Positions 23,803 to 32,691 of a stretch of DNA of 41,953 bases are shown here, in pieces. Made by a program: the position numbers and the translations under genes. The stretch spans positions 1 through 41,953 of the forward strand of contig NZ_MECL01000068.1 of assembly GCF_014596445.1 (NCBI RefSeq), given 5' to 3'. Every line of letters starts with the position of its first letter. Position 1 is the stretch's first letter. The stretch is from Streptomyces sp. CBMA29 (GTDB taxonomy: Bacteria > Actinomycetota > Actinomycetes > Streptomycetales > Streptomycetaceae). Under the pieces are notes generated by a model, which did no database searches, had not been told where the DNA came from, and saw only the letters and a program-made list of their open reading frames with translations.

Positions 23803-25814
23803 CAGGGCGTCGCAAGGACCGGCCGTGGCTGATGCGGACCTACGCGGGGCACTCGACCGCGGAGGCGTCCAACGAGCTGTACCGGCGCAATCTGGAGAAG
23901 GGCCAGACGGGCCTGTCCGTCGCCTTCGACCTGCCGACCCAGACCGGCTACGACGCGGACCACGTGCTGGCCCGCGGCGAGGTCGGCCGGGTCGGCGTGC
24001 CGATCGCCCATCTCGGCGACATGCGGCGGCTGTTCCAGGACATCCCGCTGGAGCGGATGAACACCTCGATGACCATCAACGCCACCGCCATGTGGCTGCT
24101 GGCGCTCTACCAGGTGGTCGCCGAGGAACAGGGACTCGGTGAGGAGGGCCTCACAGCGCTCCAGGGCACGACGCAGAACGACATCGTCAAGGAGTACCTG
24201 TCGCGGGGGACGCATGTCTTCCCGCCGGTCCCGTCGCTGCGGCTGACCACCGACATGATCACGTACACGGTCAACCACCTCCCCAGGTGGAATCCGATCA
24301 ACATCTGTAGCTACCACCTCCAGGAGGCCGGGGCCACGCCGGTGCAGGAGATCGCCTACGCGATGTCCACGGCGATCGCCGTCCTGGACGCGGTCTTCGC
24401 CTCGGGGCAGGTGCCGCAGGAGCGCAGGGGCGACGTCGTCGCGCGGATCTCCTTCTTCGTGAACGCGGGTGTGCGGTTCGTCGAGGAGATGTGCAAGATG
24501 CGCGCCTTCGGCCGGATCTGGGACACCGTCACCCGCGAGCGGTACGGCATCGAGAACGCCAAGCAGCGCCGTTTCCGCTACGGCGTGCAGGTCAACTCGC
24601 TCGGCCTGACCGAGGCGCAGCCGGAGAACAACGTCCAGCGGATCGTGCTGGAGATGCTGGCCGTCACGCTGTCCAAGGACGCCCGCGCCCGCGCGGTGCA
24701 ACTCCCGGCGTGGAACGAGGCGTTGGGCCTGCCCCGGCCCTGGGACCAGCAGTGGAGCCTGCGCATCCAGCAGGTGCTGGCGCACGAGAGCGACCTGCTG
24801 GAGTACGAGGACATCTTCGACGGCAGCCGTGTGATCGAGGCGAAGGTCGAGGAGCTGGTGGCGCTCGCCACCGCCGAGATCGAGCACATCCAGGAGCTGG
24901 GCGGCGCCATGGCGGCGGTCGAATCGGGCTACCTGAAGTCGGAGTTGGTGTCCTCGCACGCCGAACGCCGGGCCCGGATCGAGTCCGGCGAGGAGAAGAT
25001 CGTCGGCGTCAACGTCTACGAGTCCACCGAGACCAGTCCGCTGACCGCCGACCTCGACACCGCCATCATGACCGTCGACCCGGCCAACGAGGCGCGGGTG
25101 GTGGCCGCGCTGCACGACTGGCGAGCGGCGCGTGACGAGTCGCGCGCGCGGGAGGCGCTGACCGCGCTGCGCTCGGCCGCGGCGGGCACCGCCAATCTGA
25201 TGCCCGCGACGCTGGAGTGCGCGCGGGCGGGAGTGACGACCGGCGAGTGGTCGTGGGCGCTGCGCGAGGTGTTCGGTGAGTTCCGGGCGCCGACCGGGGT
25301 GAGCAGCGCGCCGGTCGTGGTGGCCGCCGAGGAGGGCAGCCCGATGGCCGAGGTGCGGCGCAAAGTCGCCGAGACGGCCAAGGAGCTGGGCGGCGGACGG
25401 CTGCGGCTGCTGGTCGGCAAGCCGGGTCTCGACGGGCACTCCAACGGCGCGGAGCAGATCGCCGTACGCGCCCGCGACGCCGGTTTCGAGGTGGTCTACC
25501 AGGGGATCAGGCTGACACCCGAGCAGATCGTGTCGGCGGCGGTGGCCGAGGACGTGCACTGCGTGGGTCTGTCGATCCTGTCAGGTTCGCACGCCGCTCT
25601 GGTGCCGGACGTGCTGGAGCGGCTGCGCAGGGCCGGGGTGGACGACATCCCCGTGGTCGTCGGCGGGATCATCCCCTCGGCGGACGCCAAGGCGCTGATC
25701 GCGGCCGGAGTGGCGGCCGTCTTCACCCCGAAGGACTTCGGTATCACCGGGATCATCGGCCGGATCGTGGACGAGATCCGGCTCGCGAACAAGCTGGAAA
25801 AGCTGGAGGTATGA
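23799..25814 (+). CDS. Ethylmalonyl-CoA mutase (MeaA family), B12-dependent
   Basis: This 671-residue enzyme should isomerise (2R)-ethylmalonyl-CoA to (2S)-methylsuccinyl-CoA with adenosylcobalamin. The N-terminal TIM-barrel part (to about 520) has RPWLMRTYAGHSTAEASNEL, SVAFDLPTQTGYDADH and TTQNDIVKEYLSRGT. The C-terminal B12 domain (about 535-665) carries the base-off motif GLDGHSNGAEQI, LSILSGSH and VVVGGIIP. Having both domains in one chain is normal for this family. The conserved neighbours ccr, maoC and acyl-CoA dehydrogenase point to ethylmalonyl-CoA rather than methylmalonyl-CoA. The stop is 1 bp before the next GTG. Confidence 0.95.
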   Translation: MTGRRKDRPWLMRTYAGHSTAEASNELYRRNLEKGQTGLSVAFDLPTQTGYDADHVLARGEVGRVGVPIAHLGDMRRLFQDIPLERMNTSMTINATAMWLLALYQVVAEEQGLGEEGLTALQGTTQNDIVKEYLSRGTHVFPPVPSLRLTTDMITYTVNHLPRWNPINICSYHLQEAGATPVQEIAYAMSTAIAVLDAVFASGQVPQERRGDVVARISFFVNAGVRFVEEMCKMRAFGRIWDTVTRERYGIENAKQRRFRYGVQVNSLGLTEAQPENNVQRIVLEMLAVTLSKDARARAVQLPAWNEALGLPRPWDQQWSLRIQQVLAHESDLLEYEDIFDGSRVIEAKVEELVALATAEIEHIQELGGAMAAVESGYLKSELVSSHAERRARIESGEEKIVGVNVYESTETSPLTADLDTAIMTVDPANEARVVAALHDWRAARDESRAREALTALRSAAAGTANLMPATLECARAGVTTGEWSWALREVFGEFRAPTGVSSAPVVVAAEEGSPMAEVRRKVAETAKELGGGRLRLLVGKPGLDGHSNGAEQIAVRARDAGFEVVYQGIRLTPEQIVSAAVAEDVHCVGLSILSGSHAALVPDVLERLRRAGVDDIPVVVGGIIPSADAKALIAAGVAAVFTPKDFGITGIIGRIVDEIRLANKLEKLEV

Positions 25815-25815
25815 C

Positions 25816-26322
25816 GTGCAGTTCGGCCGCACTTACGAGGAGTTCGAGGTCGGTGCGCTCTACAAGCACTGGCCGGGAAAGACCGTCACCGAGTACGACG
25901 ACCACCTCTTCTGCCTCCTCACGATGAATCACCATCCGCTGCACATGGACGCCAACTACGCCGAGAAGACCACCGACTTCGGCCGCAATGTCGTCGTCGG
26001 CAACTACGTCTACTCGCTGCTGCTCGGCATGTCGGTGCCCGACGTCTCGGGCAAGGCCATCGCCAATCTGGAGATCGAGTCGCTGAAGCACGTGGCGCCG
26101 ACCTTCCACGGCGACACGGTCTACGGCGAGACGACGGTGCTCGGCAAGCGCCCGTCGACGTCGAAGAACGACCGCGGCATCGTCGAGGTGGAGACCAGGG
26201 GCTACAAGCAGGACGGCACCCTGGTCTGCGTCTTCCGCCGCAAGGTGCTGGTGCCGACCGCCACGTACATCGAGGAGCGCGGCGGGGAACAGCCCGGCCG
26301 TCCCGAGCTGGGAGAGAGCTGA
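25816..26322 (+). CDS. MaoC-like dehydratase, probable mesaconyl-CoA hydratase
   Basis: This 168-residue hot-dog-fold protein should hydrate mesaconyl-CoA to beta-methylmalyl-CoA. The hydratase motif is seen as YDDHLFCLLTMNHHPLHMDA (about residues 26-45), followed by GRNVVVGNYVYSLLLGM and FHGDTVYGETTVL. It is about half the length of the Rhodobacter mesaconyl-CoA hydratase, so it may work as a homodimer of single domains. The GTG at 25816 has GGAGG inside the mutase 3' end. I assign the role mainly from operon context, and another enoyl-CoA hydratase activity is possible. Confidence 0.85.
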   Translation: MQFGRTYEEFEVGALYKHWPGKTVTEYDDHLFCLLTMNHHPLHMDANYAEKTTDFGRNVVVGNYVYSLLLGMSVPDVSGKAIANLEIESLKHVAPTFHGDTVYGETTVLGKRPSTSKNDRGIVEVETRGYKQDGTLVCVFRRKVLVPTATYIEERGGEQPGRPELGES

Positions 26323-26325
26323 GTC

Positions 26326-27537
26326 ATGAGCCGCCTCGCGCAGACCGACGGGCTGACCGACGTCCAGGAGGAGATCCTCTCCACCGTCCGCTCCTTCGTG
26401 GACAAGGAGATCCTGCCGGTCGCCACGGAGTTGGAGCACCGCGACGAATATCCGACGGACATCGTCGAAGGGCTCAAGGAACTGGGCATCTTCGGCCTGA
26501 TGATTCCCGAGGAGTACGGCGGCCTCGGCGAGTCGCTGCTGACGTACGCGCTGACGGTCGAGGAGATCGCGCGCGGCTGGATGAGTGTGTCCGGCATCAT
26601 CAACACCCATTTCATCGTCGCCTACATGATCAAACAGCACGGCACACAGGAGCAGAAGGACCATTTCCTGCCGCGTATGGCGGCGGGCGACGTGCGCGGC
26701 GCTTTCTCGATGTCGGAGCCGGAACTGGGCTCCGACGTGTCGGCGATCCGCACCAAGGGCGTACGCGACGGGGACGCGTATGTCGTCAACGGCCAGAAGA
26801 TGTGGCTGACGAACGGCGGTTCGTCGAATCTGGTCGCGGTGCTGTGCAGGACCGACGAGGGGCAGCCGCAGGACGCGCCGCCGCACAGGTCGATGACGAC
26901 CTTCCTGATCGAGAAGGAGCCCGGCTTCGGCGCCAACGCGTCGGTCCCCGGCCTCACCGTGCCCGGAAAGATCGACAAGATGGGCTACAAGGGCGTCGAC
27001 ACCACGGAGCTGATCCTCCAGGACGTACGGGTTCCGGCCGACCGGGTGCTCGGCGGACAGAGCGGCCGGGGTTTTTACCAGATGATGGACGGCGTCGAGG
27101 TCGGCCGGGTCAATGTGGCCGCGCGCGGCTGCGGTGTGGCACAGCGGGCGTTCGAACTGGGCATCGGCTACGCACAGCAACGGCACACCTTCGGCAAACC
27201 CATCGCACAGCACCAGGCGATCCAGTTCAAGCTCGCCGAGATGGCCACCAAGGTGGAGGCCGCGCACCGGATGATGGTCAACGCCGCACGTAAGAAGGAT
27301 TCGGGCGAGCGCAACGACCTGGAGGCCGGGATGGCGAAGTACCTGGCCGCGGAGTTCTGCAAGGAAGTAGTGGAGGACGCGTTCCGCATCCACGGCGGCT
27401 ACGGCTTCTCCAAGGAGTACGAGATCGAGCGGCTGTACCGGGAGGCGCCGATGCTGCTGATCGGCGAGGGGACCGCCGAGATCCAGAAAATGATCATCGG
27501 GCGACGACTGCTGGAGGAGTACCGTCTCCAGGGATAA
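26326..27537 (+). CDS. Acyl-CoA dehydrogenase, probable (2S)-methylsuccinyl-CoA dehydrogenase
   Basis: This 403-residue FAD enzyme should oxidise methylsuccinyl-CoA to mesaconyl-CoA. It shows the classic ACAD signatures: AFSMSEPELGSDVSAIRTKG in the middle domain, GRVNVAARGCGVAQRAFE, QRHTFGKPIAQHQAIQFKLA, and IHGGYGFSKEYEIERLYREA followed by LIGEGTAEIQ with the expected catalytic glutamate. It has normal ACAD length, without the N-terminal extension of the Rhodobacter enzyme. It starts 3 bp after the hydratase stop and is the last gene of the ccr operon. The substrate is inferred from context. Confidence 0.9.
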   Translation: MSRLAQTDGLTDVQEEILSTVRSFVDKEILPVATELEHRDEYPTDIVEGLKELGIFGLMIPEEYGGLGESLLTYALTVEEIARGWMSVSGIINTHFIVAYMIKQHGTQEQKDHFLPRMAAGDVRGAFSMSEPELGSDVSAIRTKGVRDGDAYVVNGQKMWLTNGGSSNLVAVLCRTDEGQPQDAPPHRSMTTFLIEKEPGFGANASVPGLTVPGKIDKMGYKGVDTTELILQDVRVPADRVLGGQSGRGFYQMMDGVEVGRVNVAARGCGVAQRAFELGIGYAQQRHTFGKPIAQHQAIQFKLAEMATKVEAAHRMMVNAARKKDSGERNDLEAGMAKYLAAEFCKEVVEDAFRIHGGYGFSKEYEIERLYREAPMLLIGEGTAEIQKMIIGRRLLEEYRLQG

Positions 27538-27730
27538 CCGAAGGAAGAATATCCGTATTTATTGACATTTACCCGAGGGGAAGGTCACACTGCGTGAGCC
27601 GTCGCGGCACGGGAACCAGCCATCGACTCGCCCTTGAGCTTGCCGAGTTGCCCGTGTCAACCGATACCATCGGGTTAAAGCCGCCGTCCCCAGAAGTAAT
27701 TCGCGGCACCCTCCGCTACGAAGGTCTTCC

Positions 27731-28387
27731 ATGCCCCACAGCCATTCCTCTGCACCACGCGACGGTCTTGTCGGCGTACGACTCGCGCGCGGAGCGTCGC
27801 CGTGGCTCCTCCCGACCGTCGCCACCGCGGCGGTAAGCCTTGCCCGCGCGCGCCGCTCAGGCCGCTGGGCGACGGTGGCCGTCCCCGCCACCGCGCTCGC
27901 CGCGGGCATGCTGTGGTTCTTCCGCGACCCCGAGCGCGAGATCGCCCAGGGCCGTGTGATCTGTCCGGCGGACGGTGTGGTGCAGAGCATCATGCCGTGG
28001 AAGGACGGCCGCACCCGCGTCGCGATCTTCATGAGCCCGCTGAACGTCCACGTGAACCGCGCGCCCCTGGCGGGCACGGTCACCTCCGTCGAGCACATCC
28101 CCGGCGGATACGTACCGGCGTTCAACAAGGAGAGCGAGAACAACGAGCGGGTGGTCTGGCACTTCGACACCGAGATCGGCGATGTCGAGATGGTGCAGAT
28201 CGCCGGCGCGGTGGCGCGCAGGATCGTTCCGTACGTGCCGCGCGGCTGCAAGGTGGAACAGGGCGAGCGGATCGGCCTGATCCGGTTCGGCTCGCGGGTC
28301 GATGTGTACCTGCCGGAGGGCATCGAGCCCGACGTCGAGGTCGGGCAGACCACCACGGCTGGGGTGACTCGCCTTGACCGTGGTTGA
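27731..28387 (+). CDS. psd: Phosphatidylserine decarboxylase proenzyme, short (archaeal-type) form
   Basis: This 218-residue pyruvoyl enzyme makes phosphatidylethanolamine from phosphatidylserine at the membrane. The N-terminus has hydrophobic stretches (about 25-38 and 48-65) that should anchor it. The core has WFFRDPERE, CPADGVVQ, IFMSPLNVHVNRAP and a GS processing site in IRFGSRVDVYLP. Cleavage before S188 would create the pyruvoyl group and a short alpha chain. ATG 27731 has GAAGG upstream. The 193-bp gap before it, with possible TTGCCG and TACCAT elements at 27640-27670, suggests its own promoter. Its end overlaps pssA by 14 bp. Confidence 0.94.
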   Translation: MPHSHSSAPRDGLVGVRLARGASPWLLPTVATAAVSLARARRSGRWATVAVPATALAAGMLWFFRDPEREIAQGRVICPADGVVQSIMPWKDGRTRVAIFMSPLNVHVNRAPLAGTVTSVEHIPGGYVPAFNKESENNERVVWHFDTEIGDVEMVQIAGAVARRIVPYVPRGCKVEQGERIGLIRFGSRVDVYLPEGIEPDVEVGQTTTAGVTRLDRG

Positions 28388-29258
28388 ACCCGACACGCAG
28401 GCAAAGGCCCATACTCACACTCCGGTGCAGGCGCAGTCGCACTGGGTCACCGAGCTGGAGGACGAGGTCGCCGACCTTCCGCTGTCCACCCGGCTGTCCA
28501 TCGCCGACGCGCTCACCCTCGGTAACGCGATCTGTGGCTTCATGGCCGTGTACTTCACGACCACCGGAGTCCTGGTCCCGCACCTGATGGGCACCACCGT
28601 CGGCGGCATGTCCAAGCACAGCGCCGCCACGGCGGTGACGCTCATGCTGCTCGCGTCCGTCTTCGACCTCTTCGACGGGCTGGTCGCGCGCAAGCTGCGC
28701 AGCTCAGCGATGGGCGCGGAGCTGGACAATCTCTCGGACCTGATCAGCTTCGGCCTCGCGCCCGCCTACTTCGTCGTCGTCTGGGGTCTGGTCGCCGACG
28801 ACGCCCACGGCAAGGTGTCGGCCGCCGCCGCGGTGATGGTCGTCCTGGCCGTGGTGCTGCGGCTCGCCCGCTTCTCCTGCACCACGATCAGGGACGGTGT
28901 CTTCCAGGGCATGCCCAGCCCCTTCGGGGCGATGACGGTCGTCTCCGTCGTCCTGCTGGAGCTGCCCTTCATCCCCACCGTCGTCGCCATCGTCGGCATC
29001 GCCTGGCTCATGGTGAGCCGCGTGGAGTACCCCAAGCCGCGCGGACGCCTCGCCGTCATCACCCTCGGCTGGATCCTCATCAGCATGGGCTGCCTGACCG
29101 CCTGGACCCTCGACGTCCCCGGCGGCCACCTGCTCCTCCAGACGGGCGCCGCCCTCCAGTGCGTCGCGGCGGCGGTCATCCCCTGCTTCGCGACCACGCG
29201 TCGCGTCAACACGATGCGGGCCAATCGTCGTGAGGCCAGGGCCGACGCTCTGCGCTGA
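28374..29258 (+). CDS. pssA: CDP-diacylglycerol-serine O-phosphatidyltransferase
   Basis: This 294-residue membrane enzyme transfers serine to CDP-diacylglycerol to make phosphatidylserine, the substrate of the psd product. The CDP-alcohol phosphotransferase signature is clear: DLFDGLVARKLRSS followed by GAELDNLSD, giving the DGxxAR...GxxxDxxxD pattern. About seven hydrophobic segments follow or precede it, and the C-terminus is basic. I use TTG 28374; GTG 28380 is an equally possible start. Either overlaps psd, so the pair is translationally coupled. A strong hairpin follows. Confidence 0.93.
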   Translation: MTVVEPDTQAKAHTHTPVQAQSHWVTELEDEVADLPLSTRLSIADALTLGNAICGFMAVYFTTTGVLVPHLMGTTVGGMSKHSAATAVTLMLLASVFDLFDGLVARKLRSSAMGAELDNLSDLISFGLAPAYFVVVWGLVADDAHGKVSAAAAVMVVLAVVLRLARFSCTTIRDGVFQGMPSPFGAMTVVSVVLLELPFIPTVVAIVGIAWLMVSRVEYPKPRGRLAVITLGWILISMGCLTAWTLDVPGGHLLLQTGAALQCVAAAVIPCFATTRRVNTMRANRREARADALR

Positions 29259-29299
29259 CATGTCCTCCGGGGGCGAGCCCCCCGGTGCTCCTACGGCCC

Positions 29300-29330
29300 G
29301 CGGCCCCTCCGCTCTCGGCGGAGGGGCCGC
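29300..29330. terminator. Terminator between pssA and glycerate kinase
   Basis: Perfect 13-bp arms (GCGGCCCCTCCGC and its complement) enclose a 5-nt loop. A second G/C hairpin lies just upstream at about 29267-29284. The site serves convergent genes. Confidence 0.85.
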
Positions 29331-29372
29331 AGTCGTTTCCGCATGCCCGCACCGGCCCAGTGGCCGCAGGGG

Positions 29373-30542
29373 CTAGGTCAGGAAGTCGCGGGCCAGCTCG
29401 GCTGAGAGCTGTTCGAGGAGAGGGCCGGCGTTGGGGATGGAGACGGCCGGGTCCGGTTCGAGGGACGAGAGCGGGTAGGCGCGGCGGATGCCCGCGGAGC
29501 CGAGGGCGCTGGGGCTGAGGGCGAGACGTCCGCAGACGGCGACGACGTCGATGTCACGGGCGCGGGCGGCCTGGGCGACGCCGATCGGCGCCTTTCCGTG
29601 CAGGGTCTGCTCGTCGAGGGAGCCTTCGCCGGTGATGACGAGGTCGACGCCGTCGAGGGCGGCCTCAAAGCCGAGGACGTCGAGCATGACGTCGATACCG
29701 GCCCGGAAGGTGGCGCCGAGGCCGACGAGGGCCCCGTAGCCGATGCCGCCCGCGGCGCCCGCGCCGGGGGCGTCGGCCGCAGCGGAGGCGGTCGGACCTT
29801 CGGCGAGGGCGAGGACGTCGACGTACTGCCCGAGGGCGGCGTCGAGCGTGGCGACATCGGCCTCGGAGGCGCCCTTCTGCGGCCCGTAGACGGCGGCTGC
29901 GCCCTTGGGTCCGAGCAGCGGGTTGTCGACGTCGCTGGCGAGGACGATCTCGGTGTCGACCAGCCGCGGGTCGAGCCCGGACAGGTCGGCGGTGGCGAGC
30001 CCGGCCAGCGGGCCGCCGCCGGGCGCGACGGGCGCGCCGTCGCGGTCCAGCAGCCGGGCGCCGAGCGCGCTGAGCATGCCCGCGCCGCCGTCGTTGGTGG
30101 CGCTGCCGCCGACGCCCAGCACAATGGTGCGGGCGCCCGCGTCGAGCGCGGCCCTCAGCAGCTCGCCGGTGCCGTACGTGGTCGCCGTGAGCGGCGCGAA
30201 GACGCCGGACGGCAGGTGCTGGAGTCCGGACGCCTCTGCCATCTCGACCACGGCGGTACGGTCACGCAGCGCGTACGAGGCGTCGACCGGCTCGCCCAGC
30301 GGTCCGGTGACGCGTACCGTGCGCCGTTCGAAACCGCCGGTGACGGCGGCCTCGACGGTGCCGTCACCGCCGTCGGCGACCGGCACGGAGGTGACGGTCA
30401 CACCGGGCGCGCCCTTGCGCAGCCCCGCCTCGACATGCGCGGCCACCTGCACCGCGGTCAGCGAGCCCTTGAACTTGTCCGCGGCGATCAGCACACGTCC
30501 CGTGGATCTTGTTGCAGCGTCGGACACTGTCGTACTCCCCAT
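29373..30542 (-). CDS. Glycerate kinase (GarK/GlxK family)
   Basis: This 389-residue enzyme phosphorylates D-glycerate, using ATP, in glyoxylate or glycerate use. Family motifs are RVLIAADKFKGSLTAVQVAAH at the N-terminus, VADGGDGTVEAAV, TIVLGVGGSATNDGGAGML, AGGIGYGALVGLGATF and DLVITGEGSLDEQTLHGKAP. I chose ATG 30542 (MGSTTVSDAATR); the open frame continues a few codons upstream. It converges on pssA across a terminator and is divergent from a NUDIX gene. A link to the nearby C2-assimilation pathway is possible but not proven. Confidence 0.94.
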   Translation of the reverse strand: MGSTTVSDAATRSTGRVLIAADKFKGSLTAVQVAAHVEAGLRKGAPGVTVTSVPVADGGDGTVEAAVTGGFERRTVRVTGPLGEPVDASYALRDRTAVVEMAEASGLQHLPSGVFAPLTATTYGTGELLRAALDAGARTIVLGVGGSATNDGGAGMLSALGARLLDRDGAPVAPGGGPLAGLATADLSGLDPRLVDTEIVLASDVDNPLLGPKGAAAVYGPQKGASEADVATLDAALGQYVDVLALAEGPTASAAADAPGAGAAGGIGYGALVGLGATFRAGIDVMLDVLGFEAALDGVDLVITGEGSLDEQTLHGKAPIGVAQAARARDIDVVAVCGRLALSPSALGSAGIRRAYPLSSLEPDPAVSIPNAGPLLEQLSAELARDFLT

Positions 30543-30663
30543 CCGAAAACGGAACATCGCGCCGGTGGGACCCTATCCCGGCCGGGGTCTCCTGCCCATG
30601 CCGCACCGCGCTGTGTCACCGCGCGACCACCGGTTCGCGAGTCCGCCGCGCGGCCCGTGGCCG

Positions 30664-30669
30664 TAGGTT
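30664..30669 (+). promoter_or_regulatory. -10 element of the first NUDIX gene, probably leaderless
   Basis: TAGGTT ends 6 nt before the ATG at 30676. No ribosome-binding site fits between them. Confidence 0.5.
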
Positions 30670-30675
30670 GGCGGC

Positions 30676-31179
30676 ATGACGACGACCGACTTCGCCACGT
30701 ACATCGCAGGGCTGCCGAAGATCATTTCGGGAGCGAACACCCTCTTCAGGTCCGCCGACGGCCGGATTCTCATCGTCGAGCCGAACTACCGCGACGACGG
30801 GACCTGGACGCTGCCGGGCGGCACCATCGAGTCCGACCGGAACGAGACACCGCGGCAGGCGGCCCGCCGGGAGAGCGCGGAGGAGATCGGTCTGGACATC
30901 GAGCCGGGCCCGCTGCTCGCCGTCGACTGGGTGACGGGGCCCGGCAGGCCGCCGCTGGCCAGTTACCTCTACGACGGCGGCGTGCTGGACGAGACGCGGC
31001 TGGCGGCGGTACGGCTCCAGGAGGAGGAGCTGGACTCCTGGAAGCTGGTCCCGGCCGCCGAGATCGACTCCTACTTCTCGCCGGGTGCCGCCCGCCGTAT
31101 CCACGCGGCCCTGGCCGCGCTCGCCGCGGGCGCCGGTCCCGTCGAGCTGGAGAACGGCCGCCGCGCGGGCGGCAGTTGA
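30676..31179 (+). CDS. NUDIX hydrolase with a two-residue insertion in the Nudix box
   Basis: This 167-residue protein should hydrolyse a nucleoside diphosphate linked to another group. The catalytic helix RRESAEEIGLD is intact, preceded by TWTLPGGTIESDRNETPRQA. Compared with the usual GGxxExGE spacing, the loop before the upstream Glu is two residues longer. The substrate is unknown. It is convergent with a second NUDIX gene only 9 bp away; the two are not close copies. Confidence 0.9.
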   Translation: MTTTDFATYIAGLPKIISGANTLFRSADGRILIVEPNYRDDGTWTLPGGTIESDRNETPRQAARRESAEEIGLDIEPGPLLAVDWVTGPGRPPLASYLYDGGVLDETRLAAVRLQEEELDSWKLVPAAEIDSYFSPGAARRIHAALAALAAGAGPVELENGRRAGGS

Positions 31180-31188
31180 CGTCTTGCG

Positions 31189-31731
31189 TCAACCGGTCGT
31201 ACGGCGTGGCCCGTTGGGTACGTGGCCGAGGTCGGGGGCGGGTTCCGCCGGGCCGTGCTCGCGCAGGTCGGCGAGGAGCGCGGGCAGCCGCGGCGGCCAC
31301 AACGCGTCGTCGGTGGCTGCGAGTTCGGCCGGGGTCCACCAACGGCCGTGCAGGATGCGGTCCGCGCCGTGCGCTTCGGCGAGGTCACCGGCCAGGGGTC
31401 GGTGCGGTGCGTACGCCACGTAGATGTGCTCGTGCTGGCGTACGGGGGTGTCCACGCGGGTGAAGTCGTGCTCCCACGTGCAGAGCAGCGGACCTGGCTC
31501 GATGTCGGTCCACCCGGTCTCCTCGCGCGCCTCGCGCACCGCGCCCTCGCGGTGCGTCTCGTCGCCTTCGAGGCCGCCGCCGGGCATCGCCCAGTGGACG
31601 CCGACCTCCGGATTGTCGTACCGGAAGAGGAAGATCGAACCGTCCGGGGCGAGGATCGCGACGCGGGCCGCGCGTCGCAGGACGCGGTGGGGCGCGGCCG
31701 TGTCCGTGCCTTCGGTTGCCGGTTCCGTCAT
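31189..31731 (-). CDS. NUDIX hydrolase
   Basis: This 180-residue hydrolase has a canonical Nudix box GGLEGDETHREGAVREAREE followed by TGW, with MPGGG before it. The following strands (LLCTWEHDFTR, QHEHIYVAYA) and a W-rich end (HGRWWTPAELAATDD) are typical of MutT-like enzymes of unknown substrate. I prefer ATG 31731. A GTG at 31740 is possible but too close to the GGGGAG upstream. The start faces the APH-type gene. Confidence 0.9.
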   Translation of the reverse strand: MTEPATEGTDTAAPHRVLRRAARVAILAPDGSIFLFRYDNPEVGVHWAMPGGGLEGDETHREGAVREAREETGWTDIEPGPLLCTWEHDFTRVDTPVRQHEHIYVAYAPHRPLAGDLAEAHGADRILHGRWWTPAELAATDDALWPPRLPALLADLREHGPAEPAPDLGHVPNGPRRTTG

Positions 31732-31780
31732 GCTGTCCACCGCTCCCCGTTATCGCGTCGCCGGGTCCGTGACCCCGACC

Positions 31781-31786
31781 TAGGAT
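31781..31786 (+). promoter_or_regulatory. -10 element of the APH-type gene, short leader or leaderless
   Basis: TAGGAT ends 8 nt before the ATG at 31795, allowing at most a one- or two-base leader. No ribosome-binding site is visible. Confidence 0.45.
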
Positions 31787-31794
31787 CTTGCCCC

Positions 31795-32691
31795 ATGACC
31801 GAATCCACACAGCCATCCGGGTCGGCCCCGCCGTCGGCCGCCGTGCTCGCGGCATTCGGTGGGCCGGGGCGGCCGGTGCCGCTGCCGGGCGGGCAGGGGC
31901 AGACCTGGCGGGACGGCGAGGTGGTGCTCAAGCCGACCGGGCTCGTGGCCGAGACCGCGTGGCGGGCCGAGGTGCTGACCGCGCTGCCCGCGTCGCCGCA
32001 CTTCCGGGTCGCGCGGCCGGTCCGGGCGGCGAACGGCGGCTGGACGGCGGACGGTTGGGAGGCGTGGCAGTACGTGGCCGGCCGGTCCGACCCGGGGCGG
32101 CCCGCCGATGTGCTGCGGACGGCCGCCGCCTTCCACGCGGCGCTCGCGGACGTACCGCGCCCCGGCTTCCTCGACGCGCGCGAGGGTCCGTGGTCGTACG
32201 CGGCCCGGGTCGCCTGGGAGGAGTCGCCGCTGGACGACGGGGGCGACGGCGACGCCGAGGTGGCGGCGCTCATCGCACAACTGGCCGCCGAGCGGCGGCC
32301 GTTCGGTTCGTCCGCCGCACCGGAGCCGCAGGTCGTGCACGGCGATCTGCTGGGCAACGTGCTCTTCGCGGACGGCCTGCCGCCCGCGGTCATCGACTGG
32401 CCGCCGTACTGGTACCCCGCCGACTGGGCGGCGGCCGTCGTGGTGGTCGACGCGCTGCTCTGGTACGGGGCGGGGCCCGCGGTCCTCACGCTCGGCCCCG
32501 TCGGGGACGGCCATGTCCCCGACCCCGCCGCGTGGGCCCAACTCCTCGTCCGCGCGCTGCTGTTCCGGCTGGTCACCGGCGCCGTGCTCGGCCCGGACGC
32601 GCAGCCGCGACCGTACGAGCGGACGGCGGTCGCGGCCGTACGGGCGTACGTGGCCGCGGGCGGTCAGGGCTTGGGGATGTCGAAGAAGTAG
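31795..32691 (+). CDS. Aminoglycoside phosphotransferase (APH)-family protein
   Basis: This 298-residue protein has an APH/choline-kinase-like fold. The catalytic loop is VVHGDLLGNVLF and the metal-binding aspartate is in PPAVIDWPPYW. The N-lobe has EVVLKPTGLVAETAWRAEVL, with the lysine expected to hold ATP. Such genes are common in Streptomyces and usually not resistance genes, and the substrate is unknown. Its last 28 bp overlap the end of the convergent SCP2-domain gene. Confidence 0.88.
   Translation: MTESTQPSGSAPPSAAVLAAFGGPGRPVPLPGGQGQTWRDGEVVLKPTGLVAETAWRAEVLTALPASPHFRVARPVRAANGGWTADGWEAWQYVAGRSDPGRPADVLRTAAAFHAALADVPRPGFLDAREGPWSYAARVAWEESPLDDGGDGDAEVAALIAQLAAERRPFGSSAAPEPQVVHGDLLGNVLFADGLPPAVIDWPPYWYPADWAAAVVVVDALLWYGAGPAVLTLGPVGDGHVPDPAAWAQLLVRALLFRLVTGAVLGPDAQPRPYERTAVAAVRAYVAAGGQGLGMSKK

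Noticed and set aside
22164..25814. One plus-strand open frame covering ccr and the mutase as a fusion
   Set aside because: ccr is encoded in a different frame with intact motifs and stops at 23802. The mutase begins at ATG 23799 in a normal ATGA overlap.
31795..32691. Aminoglycoside resistance gene
   Set aside because: APH-family genes are abundant in Streptomyces without conferring resistance, and no resistance-specific features are visible.
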